Shown: positions 53,302 through 63,353 of the stretch, in pieces
How the letters are laid out: each line of letters begins with the position of its first letter
Numbering within the stretch: position 1 is the first letter of the stretch
NCBI GenBank assembly: GCA_013298625.1
Contig: JAAFIF010000008.1
Location: forward strand, 88,568 to 152,567
Length of the DNA: 64,000 nt
Reading direction: 5' to 3'
DNA from: Myxococcales bacterium
GTDB taxonomy: Bacteria; Myxococcota_A; Polyangia; Polyangiales; Ga0077539
Position numbers and translations under genes: made by a program
The notes under the pieces: generated by a model
Seen by the model: the letters and a program-made list of their open reading frames with translations, nothing else
Database searches by the model: none
Told to the model about the DNA's origin: nothing

Positions 53302-53697
53302 GTGCAGCTCAAGGGTGGGAGCTCCAAACGTACGGCGACAGCGCCGTCGCAGCGCACGGCCTTCGGTCGAAGCGTCGAGCAGTCGGTGAGCGAAGCGCTC
53401 GAGGCGCGCGGCTTCATCGTCCTCGGACACAATCGCCGCGTCGGGCGCGACGAGGTCGACGTGCTCGCGCTCGACGGCACCACGCTGGTCATCGTCGAAG
53501 TGCGCGCGCGCGGCAACGCGACGTGCGACGAAGCGCTGCTCACCGTGCGCGGGGCGAAGGTGCGTCGACTCAAGCGAGCCGCCCTCGCCCTGCTCGCCGA
53601 GAAGCAAGAGCAGCGCGAGGTTCGCATCGACGTCGTCGCGGTGGGCTACGACCGCGTAGAGCTCATCGAGAACGCGATCGACTTCACTGAGACTTGA
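53302..53697 (+). CDS. YraN-family (UPF0102) endonuclease-like protein
   Basis: A 131-residue protein with the restriction-endonuclease-like fold of the YraN family. The core is [20 protein letters not shown] (about residues 49-68), which holds the D/E-x-D...V-E-V catalytic pattern, preceded by a Gly-Arg-x-x-E helix ([18 protein letters not shown]). The consensus G-E-I-D-L is D-E-V-D-V here. GTG 53302 is the start. Family members are suspected to act in DNA processing or recombination. It overlaps the convergent glyQ by 14 bp. Confidence 0.85.
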   Translation: MQLKGGSSKRTATAPSQRTAFGRSVEQSVSEALEARGFIVLGHNRRVGRDEVDVLALDGTTLVIVEVRARGNATCDEALLTVRGAKVRRLKRAALALLAEKQEQREVRIDVVAVGYDRVELIENAIDFTET

Positions 53698-54670
53698 GCA
53701 GCGGAAACCCGAGCGCTTCGCGCTGCGCGAGGTAGCTCTCGGCGCACTTGGAAGCGAGCCCACGCACGCGCTTGATGTAGTCCTCGCGCGCCGCGACAGA
53801 GATCGCTCCCCGCGCGTCGAGCACGTTGAAGTGGTGCGACGCCTTCACGCAGAAGTCGTACGCGGGCAACACCAGACGCTGCAGCGGCTCTTTGGCGAAG
53901 ACCAGCTCCGTGCGCGCAGGGCCCTTCTTCGTCTCGATCTTGCGCTCTTCGAGGGTGAGCAAGCGGCGGCACTCGCGCTCGCTGAGCTCGAAGAGCGACC
54001 GATGGTAGTCCGGGTCCGCTTGCTCGAAGTTGTACGTGCTCCACTCCCACTCGGCGCGCTTCGCGATCTCGCCGTAGCGCACGCCTGGGCTCCAGGCGAC
54101 GTCGTACACGTTGTCGACGTCCTGCAGGTACATCGCGATGCGCTCGAGCCCGTACGTGAGCTCTCCGCTCACCGGCTTGCAGTCGATCCCGCCGCACTGT
54201 TGAAAGTACGTGAACTGCGAGATCTCGAGGCCGTCGAGCCACACCTGCCAGCCGAGGCCCCAGGCGCCGAGGGTGGGCGACTTCCAGTCGTCTTCGACGA
54301 AGCGGACGTCGTGCTCGAGGGGGTTGGTGCCGAGCGCGCGCAGCGACTCGAGGTACTGCGCTTGGATGTCGATCGGCGAGGGCTTGAGGATCACCTGGTA
54401 CTGGTGAAACTGCTGCAACCGATTGGGGTTATCGCCGTAGCGGCCATCCGCGGGGCGGCGCGAGGGCTCGACGAACGCGACGTTCCACGGTTCGGGGCCG
54501 AGCGCGCGGAGAAACGTGGAGGGGTTGAACGTCCCAGCTCCGACCTCCGAGTTGTACGGCTGCACGAGGACGCAGCCGCGCTCGGACCAGAACTTCGAGA
54601 GCGTGAGAATGATCTCCTGGAAGTACATCGACGAACCCGAGTGCGTATCGAACGCACTGCGCCCCGTCAA
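53684..54670 (-). CDS. glyQ: Glycyl-tRNA synthetase alpha subunit
   Basis: A 328-residue class II synthetase alpha subunit of the alpha2beta2 bacterial GlyRS. Class II motifs can be read: [37 protein letters not shown], and [16 protein letters not shown] with FTYFQQCGG and [16 protein letters not shown] at 54670 overlaps the scpB stop (TTGA) with GGGAGG just before it; ATG 54628 gives the family's minimal start and is the alternative. The beta subunit gene glyS, usually adjacent, is not downstream here: the next gene is convergent yraN. It closes the xerD-M50-scpA-scpB-glyQ run. Confidence 0.95.
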   Translation of the reverse strand: MTGRSAFDTHSGSSMYFQEIILTLSKFWSERGCVLVQPYNSEVGAGTFNPSTFLRALGPEPWNVAFVEPSRRPADGRYGDNPNRLQQFHQYQVILKPSPIDIQAQYLESLRALGTNPLEHDVRFVEDDWKSPTLGAWGLGWQVWLDGLEISQFTYFQQCGGIDCKPVSGELTYGLERIAMYLQDVDNVYDVAWSPGVRYGEIAKRAEWEWSTYNFEQADPDYHRSLFELSERECRRLLTLEERKIETKKGPARTELVFAKEPLQRLVLPAYDFCVKASHHFNVLDARGAISVAAREDYIKRVRGLASKCAESYLAQREALGFPLLKSQ

Positions 54671-55452
54671 TCGCCTCCCGCGCGCTCTTTGCTCGTCCGG
54701 CCCTCGGCGCTGCTCGACGGCGCCGGGGTCGCGCCGGCCATCATGCTCGCGCTGAGCTCGGCCTCGCTCTCGGCGGTCAGCTCTGTAAACTCTCGCAGCG
54801 TCGGCAGATCCCGCAGCGATTTGAGCCCAAAGAATGTCAGAAAGTGCGACGTCGTCCCGTACAGAACGGGCCGCCCGGCCTCTTCTTTGCGGCCCATCAT
54901 TCGAACGAGGTCGCGCTCGAGCAGGATCTTCAGCGCCGCTCCAGAATCGACGCCGCGGATCTCGTCGACCTCGGGCCGCGTCACGGGCTGTCGGTACACC
55001 ACGATCGCGAGCGTCTCGACCTGAGCGCGCGAGAGCTTGATGGGCTTGGCCTGAAGCAGCTCTCGAACGAACGGCGCGTTGGCCGCGGAAGAGCGAAATT
55101 GCCAGCCGCCTGCGACCTCGTCGAGGTTGATCCCGCGGGGCTTGTACTCTTCGTGCAGCTCGCCGAGCAGCTTGCGGATGTCCCTCGCCTCGGCGTGGGT
55201 GACCTTCGCGAGGTCCGAGGGCGTCATGGGCTTGTCGCTCGCGAAGACGAGGGACTCGATCACGCCCTTGAGGTGCAGCTCCGAGATCGAGCGCGGCGCG
55301 GCCTTGGCGACGCCGGGATGGGCGGGCGCGATAGGCTCTTCGACGAGCTCGGCCTCGACGCCGCCGATCAGCTCGTCCGCGGACAGCTCTGGGATCGAGG
55401 GCTCGGCGGGGGCGTGCTCGGCGCCGCGGGGCTCTTTGGGGTCAGTCGACAT
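54667..55452 (-). CDS. scpB: ScpB, chromosome segregation and condensation protein
   Basis: A 261-residue kleisin-associated winged-helix protein that, with ScpA and SMC, forms bacterial condensin. The core, about residues 58-215, shows the ScpB features [47 protein letters not shown] and [19 protein letters not shown]. An acidic/Pro N-terminal extension of about 55 residues and a Ser-rich C-terminal tail are lineage-specific. It overlaps scpA by 11 bp upstream and glyQ downstream, so it is translationally coupled. Confidence 0.95.
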   Translation of the reverse strand: MSTDPKEPRGAEHAPAEPSIPELSADELIGGVEAELVEEPIAPAHPGVAKAAPRSISELHLKGVIESLVFASDKPMTPSDLAKVTHAEARDIRKLLGELHEEYKPRGINLDEVAGGWQFRSSAANAPFVRELLQAKPIKLSRAQVETLAIVVYRQPVTRPEVDEIRGVDSGAALKILLERDLVRMMGRKEEAGRPVLYGTTSHFLTFFGLKSLRDLPTLREFTELTAESEAELSASMMAGATPAPSSSAEGRTSKERAGGD

Positions 55453-56248
55453 CGATCGTGATCGAGGCGCTGTCCACGTCTTCGAGGACGAGCGTCACAT
55501 GGATGGGAGAAAGCGCAGCGGATTGATAGAGCCGGGTCATCTTGAGGCGGGTCATCTCGAGCAGCGCGAGGAAGGTCACGACCAGCTCGTGGCGCGTGTG
55601 CGCGTCGGCGAACAGCTCTTCGAAGACGCACGTTCGCTGGCCCTTCATGCGGGCGATGATCTGGTGGATGCGATCGGCGATCGAGACGCGCTCTTCGGTC
55701 ACCTCGTGATCGATGCGTGTCTTGCTGCGCGAGAGGACGCGCTGAAACGCCTCGAGCAGCGCGTGCAGCTCGACGGGCGCGAGCGGCGCGGACTGCTCGA
55801 TGTCCGAGCGCAGGTCGGCGCCGCGGTTGAACACGTCGCGGCCGGCGATTCCGCGGGAGGCGAGCTCTTCGCCCGCGAGCTTGAACTTCTGGTACTCGAG
55901 CAGTCGGCGGATGAGCGCGACGCGCGGGTCTTCTTCGGGTTCGAGGAGCTGGTCGGACGCCGCGCTCTGGTCGTCTGGGACGCTCGGCAAAAGCTCTCTT
56001 GATTTGATGTGCGCGAGCGTGGCCGCCATGAGCAGGTACTCCGCGGCGATGTCGAGGTTGAGCGACTCCATCATCCTGAGAAACTCCAGGTATTTCTCAG
56101 TCACAAACGAGATGGGGATGTCGAAGATGTCGAGCTCGTGCTTCTGGATCAGGTGCAAGAGCAGGTCGAGCGGGCCTTCGAACGCCGCGAGCGAGACGTT
56201 GTACGCGCTGCGGTCGAGGGGGATCGGCGCGGGGACGTCGGTGCTCAC
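55442..56248 (-). CDS. scpA: ScpA, kleisin subunit of condensin
   Basis: A 268-residue ScpA. The N-terminal SMC-binding part has the signature FEGPLDLLLHLIQKHELDI followed by IPISFVTEKYLEFL and LLMAATLAHIKSRELLP, and a C-terminal winged helix ends TFLALLEMTRLKMTRLYQ. The GTG at 56248 overlaps the stop of the upstream M50 reading frame (GTGA); the long open frame above it is noncoding in this phase. Together with scpB it supplies the non-SMC condensin subunits; smc itself is not in the window. Confidence 0.95.
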   Translation of the reverse strand: MSTDVPAPIPLDRSAYNVSLAAFEGPLDLLLHLIQKHELDIFDIPISFVTEKYLEFLRMMESLNLDIAAEYLLMAATLAHIKSRELLPSVPDDQSAASDQLLEPEEDPRVALIRRLLEYQKFKLAGEELASRGIAGRDVFNRGADLRSDIEQSAPLAPVELHALLEAFQRVLSRSKTRIDHEVTEERVSIADRIHQIIARMKGQRTCVFEELFADAHTRHELVVTFLALLEMTRLKMTRLYQSAALSPIHVTLVLEDVDSASITIDVD

Positions 56249-56879
56249 GAGGCGACCAGGCCGAAGGCAGACAGGATCAGGCGCTGAAGAAAGCGCACAG
56301 GCGCGCCGATGAGCACCGCGCTGATCGCGGGGACCGACACGATCACCAGCAAGATCAGCCACGAGTAGGGCTGGGTCTTCTTCTGCCAGCCGTCGAGCGA
56401 CGCGGGCAAGAGCCGCGAGCCGTCGAGGCCCGGGATGGGCAGGAGGTTGAAGACGAAGAGCCCGACGTTCATGCCGAAGAGCATGAGGAGCAGGTCGAGC
56501 GCGCCGGCGCCGATGGACGTGCGAAACGCGGCGATCAGCGTGGCTGCGAGCAGCGCGAGCGAGAGGTTCGACAGCGGGCCTGCAGCGGCCACGAGCGCGT
56601 GAGACAGCCGCTGGTTCGAGAAGCGCCGCAGCGCCTGGACGTTGACCATCACGGGGCGCGCCCAGCCGATGGTGGGGATGCCCGAGACCGCTTGGATGAG
56701 CGGCATCAGGATCGTGCCCACCGGATCGATGTGCGCGAGGGGGTTGACCGCCTCCCCTGCTTGTCGGGCGTGCGATCACCGAGCCAGTGCGCGGTCGCGG
56801 CGTGCGCGAACTCGTGCACCGTCAACGAGGCGATCATCACGCCGAAACGCAGGACAATCGTAGCTGGATCGACGCTCAT
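56245..56879 (-). pseudogene. Site-2-protease (M50) family gene broken by a frameshift
   Basis: From ATG 56879 the minus strand encodes a first membrane helix with the zinc motif HEFAH (codons at 56802-56816) and HWLGDRTPDKQGR. The frame then changes at about 56745-56755, and the rest continues in another phase as NPLAHIDPVGTILMPL, several membrane helices, and the second zinc motif NLLPIPGLDG. The whole span is 635 nt, not a multiple of 3. Intact homologues have about 210-220 residues with GR-x3-NP at the junction, which fits loss of 4 nt better than 1. The downstream piece alone (ATG 56721) lacks HExxH and cannot be active. Real mutation and sequence error are both possible. Confidence 0.8.
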
Positions 56880-56946
56880 GGTGCTCGGTCGATCGCTCTA
56901 ACACCCGCCCAGGTCCGCGACAAGCGCCGCGCAGTTTACGCGGCGA

Positions 56947-57840
<894 letters not shown>

Positions 57841-57904
57841 GGACCGACCTTAGACACACGAACGGCGTTTCTCAGAATTTTTCGCAGCGAATGATCTGTC
57901 GTCG

Positions 57905-57934
57905 TTGCGAAGAACCAGACCCGTGCCGTAGATT
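57905..57934 (+). promoter_or_regulatory. Candidate tRNA promoter
   Basis: TTGCGA (57905-57910), 18 bp, TAGATT (57929-57934), both 4/6 to consensus. The predicted start would be about 15 bp before the mature tRNA 5' end, a typical leader length. Confidence 0.4.
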
Positions 57935-57956
57935 TCTCGCCCGCTTTCGAGGCGGA

Positions 57957-58030
57957 GGGCCCATAGCTCAACGGGTTAGAGCGCCCGGCTTATAACCGGG
58001 AGGTTCCGGGTTCGGGTCCCGGTGGGCCTA
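57957..58030 (+). tRNA. tRNA-Ile with UAU anticodon
   Basis: A complete cloverleaf can be folded by hand. The acceptor is GGGCCCA with TGGGCCT (one G-U at position 1-72), the D stem is GCTC/GAGC, the anticodon stem CCCGG/CCGGG has loop CTTATAA, the variable loop is 5 nt, the T stem is CCGGG/CCCGG with loop TTCGGGT, and the discriminator is A. CCA is not encoded. The anticodon at 57991-57993 is TAT, reading the isoleucine codon AUA, where most bacteria use a CAU anticodon modified to lysidine. Confidence 0.93.
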
Positions 58031-58103
58031 CGCAGAGCGTATCAGCGCGGCGCGCAGCGGTATGCGTTTCGAGCTCGAACGACAGCAAGTCAGAGGTCAC
58101 AAG

Positions 58104-58829
58104 GTGAGAGATCAGTTGGAGGCTCTGAGCGAGCTCGCGAAGATCGACCGCGGGTTTCGTCAGTTCGATGCAGAGCTCGAAGAGCTCCGCGGCAGGCTCG
58201 AAGAGCTTCGCGCGGACGTCGGCCGCATCGGAGAACTCCTCGAGCGCGAGAAGGCTCAGCTCGCAGACGTCGAGCGGATGCGCGGTCAGGCGGTGGTCGA
58301 GACCGAGGAGCTCGGCGAGCGCATCACCCGATCCAACGACCGCGCCAACGTCGCTCGCAACACGCGCGAGCGTGACGCGGCGACGCGCGAGGTCGAAGTG
58401 CTGCGAAAAGAGCGCGAAGAGCGCAAGCAGCGCGCGGCGGACCTCGAGAAGGGCGTCGGCGAAGTGCGCGAGTCCATCACGCGCCACGAAGAGGATTTCA
58501 AGAAGCTCGCCGAGGCGCTCGCGCAAGAAGAAGAGCACGTGACGAAGCGCTCGGGCGAGATCGAAGTCCTGCGCGACGAGATCACCCGCGCACGCGCGGA
58601 CGTGACCAAGCGACTGCGACCCGACGTGCTGCGCAAGTACGACGGCGTGCGCGCGCGTCGCGGCGTGGGCGTCGCCGAGGCGCACGAGGGCATGTGCTAC
58701 GGCTGCCACGTCGCGCTTCCGCCGCAGTTCTACGCCAAGCTGAAGGCGACAGGCGAGGTGATGCAGTGCCCCTCGTGTCTGCGCATCTTGATCGTTCGTT
58801 CGACCCCCGCCGCAGGAGCAGCGTCGTGA
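58104..58829 (+). CDS. Coiled-coil C4-type zinc-ribbon protein (DUF164 family)
   Basis: A 241-residue protein. Residues about 1-180 form a long charged coiled coil (LRGRLEELRADVGRI, EVLRKEREERKQRA), and a C-terminal zinc ribbon has Cys pairs CYGCH (about 204) and CPSC (about 229). This matches the widespread DUF164/zinc-ribbon family, whose members are thought to act as chaperone or RNA-linked helpers. The GTG at 58104, preceded by AGAGG at 7 nt, gives the family start (RDQLEALSELAKID); an in-frame ATG at 58062 would add 14 residues. Its stop overlaps the kinase start (GTGA). Confidence 0.82.
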   Translation: MRDQLEALSELAKIDRGFRQFDAELEELRGRLEELRADVGRIGELLEREKAQLADVERMRGQAVVETEELGERITRSNDRANVARNTRERDAATREVEVLRKEREERKQRAADLEKGVGEVRESITRHEEDFKKLAEALAQEEEHVTKRSGEIEVLRDEITRARADVTKRLRPDVLRKYDGVRARRGVGVAEAHEGMCYGCHVALPPQFYAKLKATGEVMQCPSCLRILIVRSTPAAGAAS

Positions 58830-59995
58830 CTCAAGCAGCCAATGATCCCTTCGTCGGGCACGTGCTCGCGACGCGCTATCGCATCGACCGCGTCGTCGCA
58901 GACGGAGGAATGGGCCGCGTCTACGAGGGCATCGAGCTCGGCACGGAGCGTCGGCTCGCCATCAAGATCCTGCACCAGGACATCGCGCAGGACGCTGTGA
59001 ACATCGAGCGCTTCAAGCGCGAGGCCGAGACGTCGCACGCGCTCGAGAGCCCGTACGTGGTCGAGGTGTTCGACTTTTCGAACGAGAAGCCCGCGCCGGG
59101 TCGCCCCGAAGGCGCGTGGTACCTCGTCATGGAGTTTCTCGACGGCGACGAGCTGCGCGCGGTGCTCGATCGGGACAAGACCATCACGCCCGAGCGCATC
59201 GTGCGGATCATGGCGCAGGCGTCGATCGCGCTCGACTCCGCGCACTCGAAGGGGTTCGTTCACCGCGACCTCAAGCCGGACAACTTGTTCTTGGTCAAGT
59301 CCGACAAGGGCGACACGGTCAAGCTGCTCGACTTCGGGAGCGTGAAGTTCACCCGCGGACAAGACCGCGGTCAGAAGCTCACGGTCATGGGCACGACGAT
59401 CGGCTCGCCCTTCTACATGTCCCCCGAGCAAGCGAGGGGCGCCGCTGACCTCGACCACCGCGCGGACGTGTGGGCGCTCGGCGCGATGCTCTACGAGATG
59501 GTCGTCGGCAAGGTGCCGTTTCTCGCGCCGAACGGGCCGCAGATCTTGTTCAAGATCCTCGGTGAAGAGCCGGAGATCCCGTCGTTTGCCAACGACTCGG
59601 CGCCGCCCGAGCTCGACGACGTCATCACGCGCGCGCTCGCCAAGGACCGCGACAAGCGCTTTCAAAGTTGCAGCGAGCTCGCCAACGCCGTCGGTCACGC
59701 CTTCGGTCTCAGCGGCCACTGCGGCGACTGGGCGCTCTGGTCGTCGGAAGAGATCACCGCGAAGATCGCTGAGGCTCGCGCGAAGCCGAAGGTCTCGGCG
59801 CCCGCGGTCATCACGGCTGCGCCGATCGCTCCGCAGACGACCGCTGCGCCCACGCAGAACAGCGGCCAACACAGCGCGACGCCCAACGTCGACGAGTCGA
59901 TCGTCAAGCCGTCGTCTCCGATGGGGCTCTACGTGGGGCTCGCGATCGGCGCGGTCGTCTTGATCGGCATCGTGGCGGCGCTCGCGCTTCGCTGA
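58826..59995 (+). CDS. Ser/Thr protein kinase with C-terminal membrane anchor
   Basis: A 389-residue Hanks-type kinase. Visible motifs are GGMGRVYEG, AIKIL, HRDLKPDN, LDFGSVK, MSPEQARG and DVWALGAMLYEMV. A Thr/Ala/Pro linker (about 315-360) leads to one C-terminal membrane helix (LYVGLAIGAVVLIGIVAALA) with only Arg after it, so there is no extracellular sensor. The GTG at 58826 with AGGAG at 58813-58817 overlaps the zinc-ribbon gene's stop, and the transporter gene starts 13 bp after it. The kinase may phosphorylate the transporter or be tuned by it. Confidence 0.93.
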   Translation: MTQAANDPFVGHVLATRYRIDRVVADGGMGRVYEGIELGTERRLAIKILHQDIAQDAVNIERFKREAETSHALESPYVVEVFDFSNEKPAPGRPEGAWYLVMEFLDGDELRAVLDRDKTITPERIVRIMAQASIALDSAHSKGFVHRDLKPDNLFLVKSDKGDTVKLLDFGSVKFTRGQDRGQKLTVMGTTIGSPFYMSPEQARGAADLDHRADVWALGAMLYEMVVGKVPFLAPNGPQILFKILGEEPEIPSFANDSAPPELDDVITRALAKDRDKRFQSCSELANAVGHAFGLSGHCGDWALWSSEEITAKIAEARAKPKVSAPAVITAAPIAPQTTAAPTQNSGQHSATPNVDESIVKPSSPMGLYVGLAIGAVVLIGIVAALALR

Positions 59996-60008
59996 GGGCG
60001 AGCAGAGC

Positions 60009-63000
60009 TTGCAGCAAGACGAAGATCCACGGCCGAGCGTCGTACCGCCCGCGCTTCAGACCCGCGCGCTGCCCACGAGCGCGCGGACGAGCGTCCCGCC
60101 CAAGCCGCAGGCGCTGTTCGGCGTGTTGCCCGAAGAGCAGTCGCGCACCGCGGTCCTCGCGGCGATGCTCTTCGTGTGCAGCTGCGTGTTCGTGCTCGGG
60201 CGCACCGTGCGCGACGCGCTGTTTCTCAGTCACTACGGCGCGAGCGTGGGCAGCGCGCTGCCGTGGATGTTCATCGCGTACGGCGTCACCAGCGCCGGCG
60301 TCGCGGTTCTATACGCGCGCGTCGCCTCGCGCACCGCGCGCCCCACGTTCGTGACGGGGCTCGCGCTGACCGTCGCTGTCGCGTACGCGCTCGCGTGGGG
60401 GAGCTTGCGATTCGACCCGCCTTGGCTCTATCCGACGCTCTACGTCGGCTCCGAAATCGCTGGAAATCTCCTCATCGCGCAGTTCTGGGCGGTCGCCAAC
60501 GACCTGCACGACCCGCGCTCGGCCAAGCGGCTCTTCGGGATCATCGGCGTCGGACGAATCGTCGGGGTCGTCGTGTGCGGCCTCGGCGCGGGCTCGTTCG
60601 TCGCAGCTGTGGGGACGGACAACCTCTTGCTCGCCCTCGCCCTGCTCGCGCTGGTGGTGGTGGCGTTTGTCTGGTGGTTAGTGCGGGATTTCTCGCTGCC
60701 GAAGGTCGCGCCCACGCGGCGACCGGCGGCCGAGGGACTCGTCGCGCAGTTTCGCTCGCCGTACATGCGCGCGGTCGCGCTGGTCGTGCTGTTGGGCTTC
60801 GTCGTCGTCAACGTCGGGGACTTTCAGTTCAAGGCCTCGGCGCGTCTGGCGCATCCGAGCCGCGACGAGCTCGCGCTGTTCATGGCGCGCTACTACGCGA
60901 CGGTCGGCGTGATCGCGATGCTGCTCCAGCTCTTCGTGACGCGGCCGTTGCTCGCGCGCTTCGGGGTCGGCGGCGGGCTGCTCGCGCTGCCCCTCGCCTA
61001 CGGGAGCGCGAACCTCGTGCTGCTCGCCGCGCCAGGGATGTTCTCCGCGACCGTGCTCAAGCTGTCGGACAACGCCGTGCAGTTCACGATCTTCGAGGCG
61101 ACGCTGCAGCTCTTGTACTTTCCGCTCGACGATCGCGAGCGCGACGGCGCGAGGGCGGCGCTCGAAGCCGCGGTCAAGCCGCTCGGCTACGCGGCGGCAG
61201 GCGCGCTGGTGCTCGGGCTCGCGGCGCTCGCGCCGCCGACGAGCATGGGGGCGATCGCGCGGCAGAGCTGGTTCGTGCTGCCGTTGATCGGCCTGTGGTT
61301 GGTCGCAGTGAGAGTCGTGAAGCGCCGGTATGTCACGGCCCTCGAGCGCTCGCTGCTCAGGCGGCCGACGGAGACCCGAGAGCCACCAGTCGACGAAGCG
61401 GCCTCGCGCGCAGCGCTCGTCAAGGGAGCGCGCGACGGTCACGAGCGCGCCGCGTGCTTCGCGATCGATCGACTGCTCGAGGTGTCGCCCTCGACGGTGA
61501 GCGCAGAAGTCGCGCGTTGGCTGGCGAGGCCCGAGGCGTCCGTGCGCGTCGCTGCGATTCGGGCGATCGCGCAGTTGCAACGGCCCGAGCTCGTCGCGCT
61601 GCTCGCTGCGGCCATCGACGACGCGAGCGACGAGGTCGCCGCCGAGGCCATCGCCGCGAGCGGGATCGTGCACGGCGAACACTGCGTCGCCCTGCTCGAG
61701 TCGAGGCTCACCGACCCGCGCGAGGCGGTCGAGCAAGCGACGGTGGTCACGCTGCTTCGATACGGCGCGCTCGAGGGCGCGCTCGTCGCAGGAAAGACCC
61801 TCGAATCGTGGCTCAAATCGCAGGACGCCAGCGCGCGGCTGCGAGCCGCAAAGGTGCTCGGGACCGAGGGCGTCCCCGGCGCGCTGCGCGTCGTGCGCGC
61901 GCTGCTCGACGACGAAGACGTCTCGGTGCGGCGAGCCGCGTTGAGGGCGACAGCCGCGTCGGGCATCGCGCTCGCCCCCGAAGCGATTCGCGCGATGGAC
62001 GATCCGGCGTCGCGGGCGGTCGCCATCGAAGCTGTCGTTCGAATGGGGGACGACGTGGTTGCGCTGCTCGAAGAGCGCGCGAACGACGGTCGCTGCCCGC
62101 GCGACGTTCGACTCAACATCGGTCGTGTGCTCGCTCAGATCGGGACAATGCGCGCGTACGGCGTGCTCTTGTCGCACATCGACGAGCCCGACGAGGCGAT
62201 CCGGCAGAAGATGCTCGCGTCCGCGTCGCGGCTCCGTCGCTCGACGGGGATGTATCCGCTCGACAATCCGCGGGTCGAATCGCGGATGAGCGCCGAGCTC
62301 GACGAGCTCGAGCGGCAGCTGCACGGCTACGAGCGATCGCGCGAGTGGCTCGGCATGGTGCTGCTCGACCGATGGATGATCGAGCGGACGCGAAAGGGAT
62401 TTTTGCGTGTCCTTCGACTGGCCGAGCTGTCGTCGAGCGGCGGTCGCAGGGTGGAGCCGATCCGCGAGGCCGTCTTCAGCCGCGACGTGCAGCGCAGGGC
62501 GCGCGCGCTCGAGGTGCTCGACGACGTGCTTCCTGCGAGCGCGGCGCCGCGGTTCTCGAAGGCGCTCGAGCGTTGGGTCACGCTGCGCGAAGCGCCGCTG
62601 GGCGAACCGAAGGGGCAGAGGCCTTCGGGGATGACAGCGTTTGTTGCGCAGCTCTTCGCGATGCCCGATCGGTTCGCGCGGGTGCTCGCGCTCGACGCTG
62701 CGCAGTTTCGCGGCGTCGAGATCAGCCCGGACAGCGTGGCCGCAGCGCTCGCCGACGAGGACGCGACGGTGCGCGAGTTCGGTCTGCTCGTGGAGCTCAC
62801 GACCAAGCGCGAAGGGTGGCGCGAGCGGATCGGCGCCCTCGAGAGCGACGAGGACGCGTTTGTTCGCGACTACGTCCGGTTCGCGCTCGCGACGGGGCAC
62901 ACTGGCATGTCGCCGGAGGACGAGATGTTTACGACCCTCGAAAAGGTGCTGTTTCTCCACCGCGTCGAGCTCTTCTCCGAGGTCGCGCCGGAAGACTTGA

Positions 63001-63347
63001 TGGGGCTCGCGCGCTCGGCTGTCGTCGAGCGCCACGCCGCGGGAGCGGTGCTGTTTCGCGCGGGCGACCCAGGCCTGGCGCTCTACCTCGTGATCGACGG
63101 GAGAGTGCGCACGCGAACGGCCGCGGGGCTCGCGCAAGAGTACGTCGAGGGAGAGGCGTTTGGTGAGCTCGCCGTGCTCGACGCCAGCGTGCGCTCGGAC
63201 GACGCCGAGGTGCTCGAGGCCTCGACGGTGCTCAAGATCGCGCGCGAAGATTTCGTCGAGGTTGTTCGCGAGAACGGACCGCTCGCCGAAGCCGTGATCC
63301 GAGTGCTCGTGCGCAGAATGCGCGCGCTGCGCAAGGGCGAGGGTTGA
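60009..63347 (+). CDS. NTT-type nucleotide transporter fused to HEAT repeats and cNMP-binding domain
   Basis: An 1112-residue fusion. Residues about 45-440 contain roughly 12 membrane helices of the Npt/ADP-ATP-translocase (NTT, MFS-like) family, with the typical LGRTVRDALFLSHYG and FWAVANDLHDPRSAKRLFG. Residues about 455-760 are HEAT-type repeats (VRVAAIRAIAQLQRPELVAL, SVRRAALRATAASG), and more helical repeats run to about 960. The C-terminal 125 residues are a cyclic-nucleotide-binding beta-roll (LFRAGDPGLALYLVIDG, GEAFGELAVLDASVRSDD) in which the Arg is kept but the following small residue differs from consensus. The start is TTG 60009. Related NTT-like proteins occur in free-living bacteria without known substrate; a regulated transporter or receptor is inferred. 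Confidence 0.82.
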   Translation: MQQDEDPRPSVVPPALQTRALPTSARTSVPPKPQALFGVLPEEQSRTAVLAAMLFVCSCVFVLGRTVRDALFLSHYGASVGSALPWMFIAYGVTSAGVAVLYARVASRTARPTFVTGLALTVAVAYALAWGSLRFDPPWLYPTLYVGSEIAGNLLIAQFWAVANDLHDPRSAKRLFGIIGVGRIVGVVVCGLGAGSFVAAVGTDNLLLALALLALVVVAFVWWLVRDFSLPKVAPTRRPAAEGLVAQFRSPYMRAVALVVLLGFVVVNVGDFQFKASARLAHPSRDELALFMARYYATVGVIAMLLQLFVTRPLLARFGVGGGLLALPLAYGSANLVLLAAPGMFSATVLKLSDNAVQFTIFEATLQLLYFPLDDRERDGARAALEAAVKPLGYAAAGALVLGLAALAPPTSMGAIARQSWFVLPLIGLWLVAVRVVKRRYVTALERSLLRRPTETREPPVDEAASRAALVKGARDGHERAACFAIDRLLEVSPSTVSAEVARWLARPEASVRVAAIRAIAQLQRPELVALLAAAIDDASDEVAAEAIAASGIVHGEHCVALLESRLTDPREAVEQATVVTLLRYGALEGALVAGKTLESWLKSQDASARLRAAKVLGTEGVPGALRVVRALLDDEDVSVRRAALRATAASGIALAPEAIRAMDDPASRAVAIEAVVRMGDDVVALLEERANDGRCPRDVRLNIGRVLAQIGTMRAYGVLLSHIDEPDEAIRQKMLASASRLRRSTGMYPLDNPRVESRMSAELDELERQLHGYERSREWLGMVLLDRWMIERTRKGFLRVLRLAELSSSGGRRVEPIREAVFSRDVQRRARALEVLDDVLPASAAPRFSKALERWVTLREAPLGEPKGQRPSGMTAFVAQLFAMPDRFARVLALDAAQFRGVEISPDSVAAALADEDATVREFGLLVELTTKREGWRERIGALESDEDAFVRDYVRFALATGHTGMSPEDEMFTTLEKVLFLHRVELFSEVAPEDLMGLARSAVVERHAAGAVLFRAGDPGLALYLVIDGRVRTRTAAGLAQEYVEGEAFGELAVLDASVRSDDAEVLEASTVLKIAREDFVEVVRENGPLAEAVIRVLVRRMRALRKGEG

Positions 63348-63353
63348 GGTCGG

